In this document: piece after piece, positions 6,500-8,152 of the stretch
Numbering within the stretch: position 1 is the first letter of the stretch
Layout: the number at the start of each line of letters is the position of its first letter
Assembly: GCA_039819885.1 (NCBI GenBank)
Contig: JBCBRD010000145.1
Coordinates: 1-8,152 of the forward strand
DNA: 8,152 bases
Reading direction: 5' to 3'
Source of the DNA: JBCBRD01 sp039819885
GTDB lineage: Bacteria > Pseudomonadota > Alphaproteobacteria > Rhizobiales > Hyphomicrobiaceae
Program-made: the position numbers and the translations under genes
Notes under the pieces: generated by a model
Told to the model about the DNA's origin: nothing
The model's database searches: none
Seen by the model: only the letters and a program-made list of their open reading frames with translations

Positions 6500-6541
6500 G
6501 CACGGGCGCGATGCGGCGCAGATGGCTAAGGCATCTCAGTC

Positions 6542-7288
6542 ATGACACCTCCCGCGACCACAGCAAACCCGTCGGATCATCCTTGGCGCTCGATCGTCAT
6601 CACGCTCTTCCCAGAGTTGTTCCCTGGCCCACTTGCTGCGTCAGTCGTAGGCCAAGCGCTTGAAAACGGAACCTGGACGCTCGATACAGTCGCAATCCGC
6701 GATCACGGTTTAGGTCGACATCGAGCTGTTGATGACACGCCTGCTGGTGGCGGGGCCGGAATGGTGATGCGCGCAGACGTGCTGGGCGCAGCCATTGATG
6801 ACGCCCGCGCACTTTATCCAGCCAACTCATCGGACCTCCCACTCCTCATTATGTCCCCCCGGGGCGAGCCGCTAACTCAGAAGATGGTCGAAGACCTTTC
6901 AAAAGGACCCGGCGCCATCCTCCTCGCCGGTCGCTTTGAGGGGATTGATGAGCGGATCATCAAAGGTCGCAACGCAAAGGAAGTGTCGATCGGCGACTAC
7001 GTCCTCTCGGGCGGCGAACTTGCAGCATATGTCTTGATCGACGCCTGTGTTCGCCTGCGCCCCGGTGTGCTCGGTGCAACCGAAAGCCTTGCCCACGAAA
7101 GCTTCGAAGACGGCCTTCTGGAATACCCTCAATATACCCGCCCCAGAACCTGGGAGGGTCACGACATCCCCGACATCTTACTGTCAGGCGACCACGCAAA
7201 AATCGCAAAATGGCGAGACGACAAGGCACGAGAGCTGACCAAGCACCGCCGACCTGATCTCCTGACCGATAAGTCCACCACCAAATAG
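6542..7288 (+). CDS. trmD: tRNA (guanine-N1)-methyltransferase TrmD
   Basis: Methylates G37 at N1, next to the anticodon, in tRNAs reading CNN codons with S-adenosylmethionine as donor, which prevents +1 frameshifting. The 248-residue protein has the SPOUT trefoil-knot signatures: GGGAGMVM (69-76), SPRG (105-108), GRFEGIDERI (130-139) and SIGDYVLSGGE (149-159). The C-terminal segment SFEDGLLEYPQYTRP holds the RNA-binding and catalytic region. In E. coli the catalytic base is D169 of EDSF; the aligned residue here appears to be E186 (HESF), a conservative swap. An extra N-terminal stretch of about 15 residues (MTPPATTANPSDHPW) precedes the first strand; no later start fits better. The ribosome-binding sequence is weak (AAGG about 12 bases away). 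rimM and rpsP, its usual upstream partners, are absent. Confidence 0.96.
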   Translation: MTPPATTANPSDHPWRSIVITLFPELFPGPLAASVVGQALENGTWTLDTVAIRDHGLGRHRAVDDTPAGGGAGMVMRADVLGAAIDDARALYPANSSDLPLLIMSPRGEPLTQKMVEDLSKGPGAILLAGRFEGIDERIIKGRNAKEVSIGDYVLSGGELAAYVLIDACVRLRPGVLGATESLAHESFEDGLLEYPQYTRPRTWEGHDIPDILLSGDHAKIAKWRDDKARELTKHRRPDLLTDKSTTK

Positions 7289-7297
7289 GGCCAATAC

Positions 7298-7318
7298 AGG
7301 CGTTTTGGCCGCCTTTTT
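7298..7318 (+). terminator. Rho-independent terminator after trmD
   Basis: AGGCG at 7298-7302 pairs with CGCCT at 7310-7314 around a 7-base loop. It runs straight into TTTTT at 7314-7318, ten bases after the trmD stop. The stem is short, but position and T run fit intrinsic termination. A second hairpin follows directly. Confidence 0.65.
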
Positions 7319-7334
7319 GAGCCAAAACAGGCTC
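7319..7334 (+). other. Second hairpin after trmD
   Basis: GAGCC and GGCTC form five pairs around AAAACA, immediately after the T run of the first terminator. No T run follows. It may serve as a back-up or 3'-end structure. Confidence 0.35.
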
Positions 7335-7371
7335 GACAATCGCCCCCATTTCCTGTACCCACTGCGCTTCT

Positions 7372-7398
7372 CCCAAGATTTGGGTCCCGATAATCGGG
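7372..7398. repeat. Two back-to-back palindromes before rplS
   Basis: CCCAA-GAT-TTGGG (7372-7384) and CCCGAT-A-ATCGGG (7386-7398) are both perfect and separated by one base. As RNA they would be two short hairpins; as DNA the second is a 13-base symmetric site that could be an operator. Function unknown. Confidence 0.4.
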
Positions 7399-7464
7399 CC
7401 GCATGAGCCGCGCCGATCAACTTTTCATGGCGTCCAGGCTCCTCTGCCGTTGATGATAAATACG

Positions 7465-7505
7465 AGCCGAAACCGCGAAACCCTGAGTGTTTCGCGGTTT
7501 AAGCT
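7465..7505 (+). other. Strong stem-loop upstream of rplS
   Basis: AAACCGCGAAAC at 7470-7481 pairs perfectly with GTTTCGCGGTTT at 7489-7500 around CCTGAGT. Beyond a 2x2 internal loop, AGC (7465-7467) and GCT (7503-7505) add three more pairs. It is the most stable local fold I see in the window. It ends 67 bases before the rplS start. Only three Ts close the stem, so it could be a terminator or attenuator, a leader element controlling rplS, or a processing site. Confidence 0.55.
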
Positions 7506-7572
7506 GCTCACAGACAAAGGATGTGACGGACCAGGCGAATATCAAATACGCCCACCAAGTCACAAGTGAACA

Positions 7573-8152
7573 ATGAACATCATCGAACAGATCGAAGCCG
7601 AACAAATGCGCGCCATTTCGGCCAAGCGCGGCGTTCCTGAATTCAGCCCAGGCGACACGGTCCGAGTGTCCGTTCGCGTCGTCGAAGGTAAGACAACGCG
7701 AAACCAAGCCTATGAGGGTGTCGTCATTGCCCGCTCAGGCGGCGGCTTGAACGAGAACTTCACAGTCCGCAAGATTTCCTACGGCGAAGGCGTCGAGCGG
7801 GTCTTCCCGATTTACTCTCCCTTCATCACTGAGATTGAAGTCATCCGCCGCGGCCGTGTGCGCCGCGCGAAACTCTACTACCTCCGTGGTCGCCGTGGTC
7901 GTTCAGCTCGGATCCCTGAGCGCACAGATGCACGTGCTCGTCGCCTGAACGCGGCTTGGAAGGGCTTCAAGAAGCAGAAGGGTCAACCAGACGATCTCAC
8001 ACAGATCGCTGGGATCGCGCCAGAGTTGGCAGCGCGCCTCAAGCAGTTGAACTGCGTGAAGCTGGATCAGATTGCAAACTTCTCAGATGATGACATCGGC
8101 AACATCGATGACTTCCTGAAGTTGGAAGGCCAGATCGAAAAGCAGGATTGGC
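7573..8152 (+). CDS. rplS: 50S ribosomal protein L19 with C-terminal HhH-like extension (3'-truncated by window edge)
   Basis: Large-subunit ribosomal protein located at the interface between the 30S and 50S subunits. The visible 193 residues start MNIIEQIEAEQ. The conserved L19 core contains FSPGDTVRV (24-32), YEGVVIARSGGGLNENFTVRKIS (47-69), GVERVFPIYSP (73-83) and RRAKLYYLRGRRGR (97-110). L19 usually ends near residue 115-130. Here a basic helix (about 118-136) leads to a second module at 140-193, beginning DDLTQIAGIAP and ending GQIEKQDW. Its pattern (L-x-x-I-x-G-I-x-P, then L-x-x-x-x-I-A-x-F-S-x-x-D-I) resembles helix-hairpin-helix tails known to me from alphaproteobacterial L21. No stop occurs before the window edge. 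Upstream AAGTGA is a weak ribosome-binding site. It is separated from trmD by 284 bases of structured DNA, so it probably has its own promoter, which I cannot identify. Confidence 0.95.
   Translation, partial: MNIIEQIEAEQMRAISAKRGVPEFSPGDTVRVSVRVVEGKTTRNQAYEGVVIARSGGGLNENFTVRKISYGEGVERVFPIYSPFITEIEVIRRGRVRRAKLYYLRGRRGRSARIPERTDARARRLNAAWKGFKKQKGQPDDLTQIAGIAPELAARLKQLNCVKLDQIANFSDDDIGNIDDFLKLEGQIEKQDW

Noticed and set aside
7417..7707. Minus-strand open frame across the rplS leader
   Set aside because: It overlaps the start of rplS and the strong stem-loop, and has no ribosome-binding site or domain that I can see.

Overview
The window looks like a piece of an alphaproteobacterial chromosome, most likely from the order Hyphomicrobiales. 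This is inferred from protein style: a DnaK ending in DADFEEVKDDKKSA, a PyrF active-site motif of the DLKFLDIANTV type, a TrmD with TLFPELFPGPL near its start, and a reductase-pyrF-DUF1330 neighbourhood. G+C is moderate to high. The genus cannot be named from the sequence alone. All genes lie on the + strand, and the window cuts into a gene at each end.

Layout. (1) 1-3357: dnaK, missing only its first dozen or so codons, then a 286-base gap and dnaJ, the Hsp70 chaperone pair. (2) 3358-4720: an accessory-looking insert with two tandem genes for small, exported, single-haem class I c-type cytochromes that resemble each other (about 38% identical by hand over 98 residues). A perfect FNR/FixK-type box (TTGAT-N4-ATCAA) lies 79 bases before the first cytochrome start, which suggests induction at low oxygen. 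The 258 bases between the two genes carry several palindromes. (3) 4819-7288: a compact run of NADPH-dependent FMN reductase-like protein, pyrF, a DUF1330 protein and trmD. Spacing is tight (a 4-base overlap, then 50 and 42 bases), and the run ends in a hairpin followed by five Ts. (4) 7289-7572: a 284-base gap with an array of hairpins, including a perfect 12-bp stem. (5) 7573-end: rplS (ribosomal protein L19), open to the window edge, with a C-terminal extension that looks like a helix-hairpin-helix module.

Most of the window is housekeeping: protein folding, pyrimidine synthesis, tRNA modification and a ribosomal protein. The points that stand out are the putatively oxygen-regulated cytochrome pair between dnaJ and the pyrF group, the L19 fusion-like tail, and the structured region before rplS. 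I see no phage, transposon, CRISPR array or defence system, and no clearly new multi-gene system.
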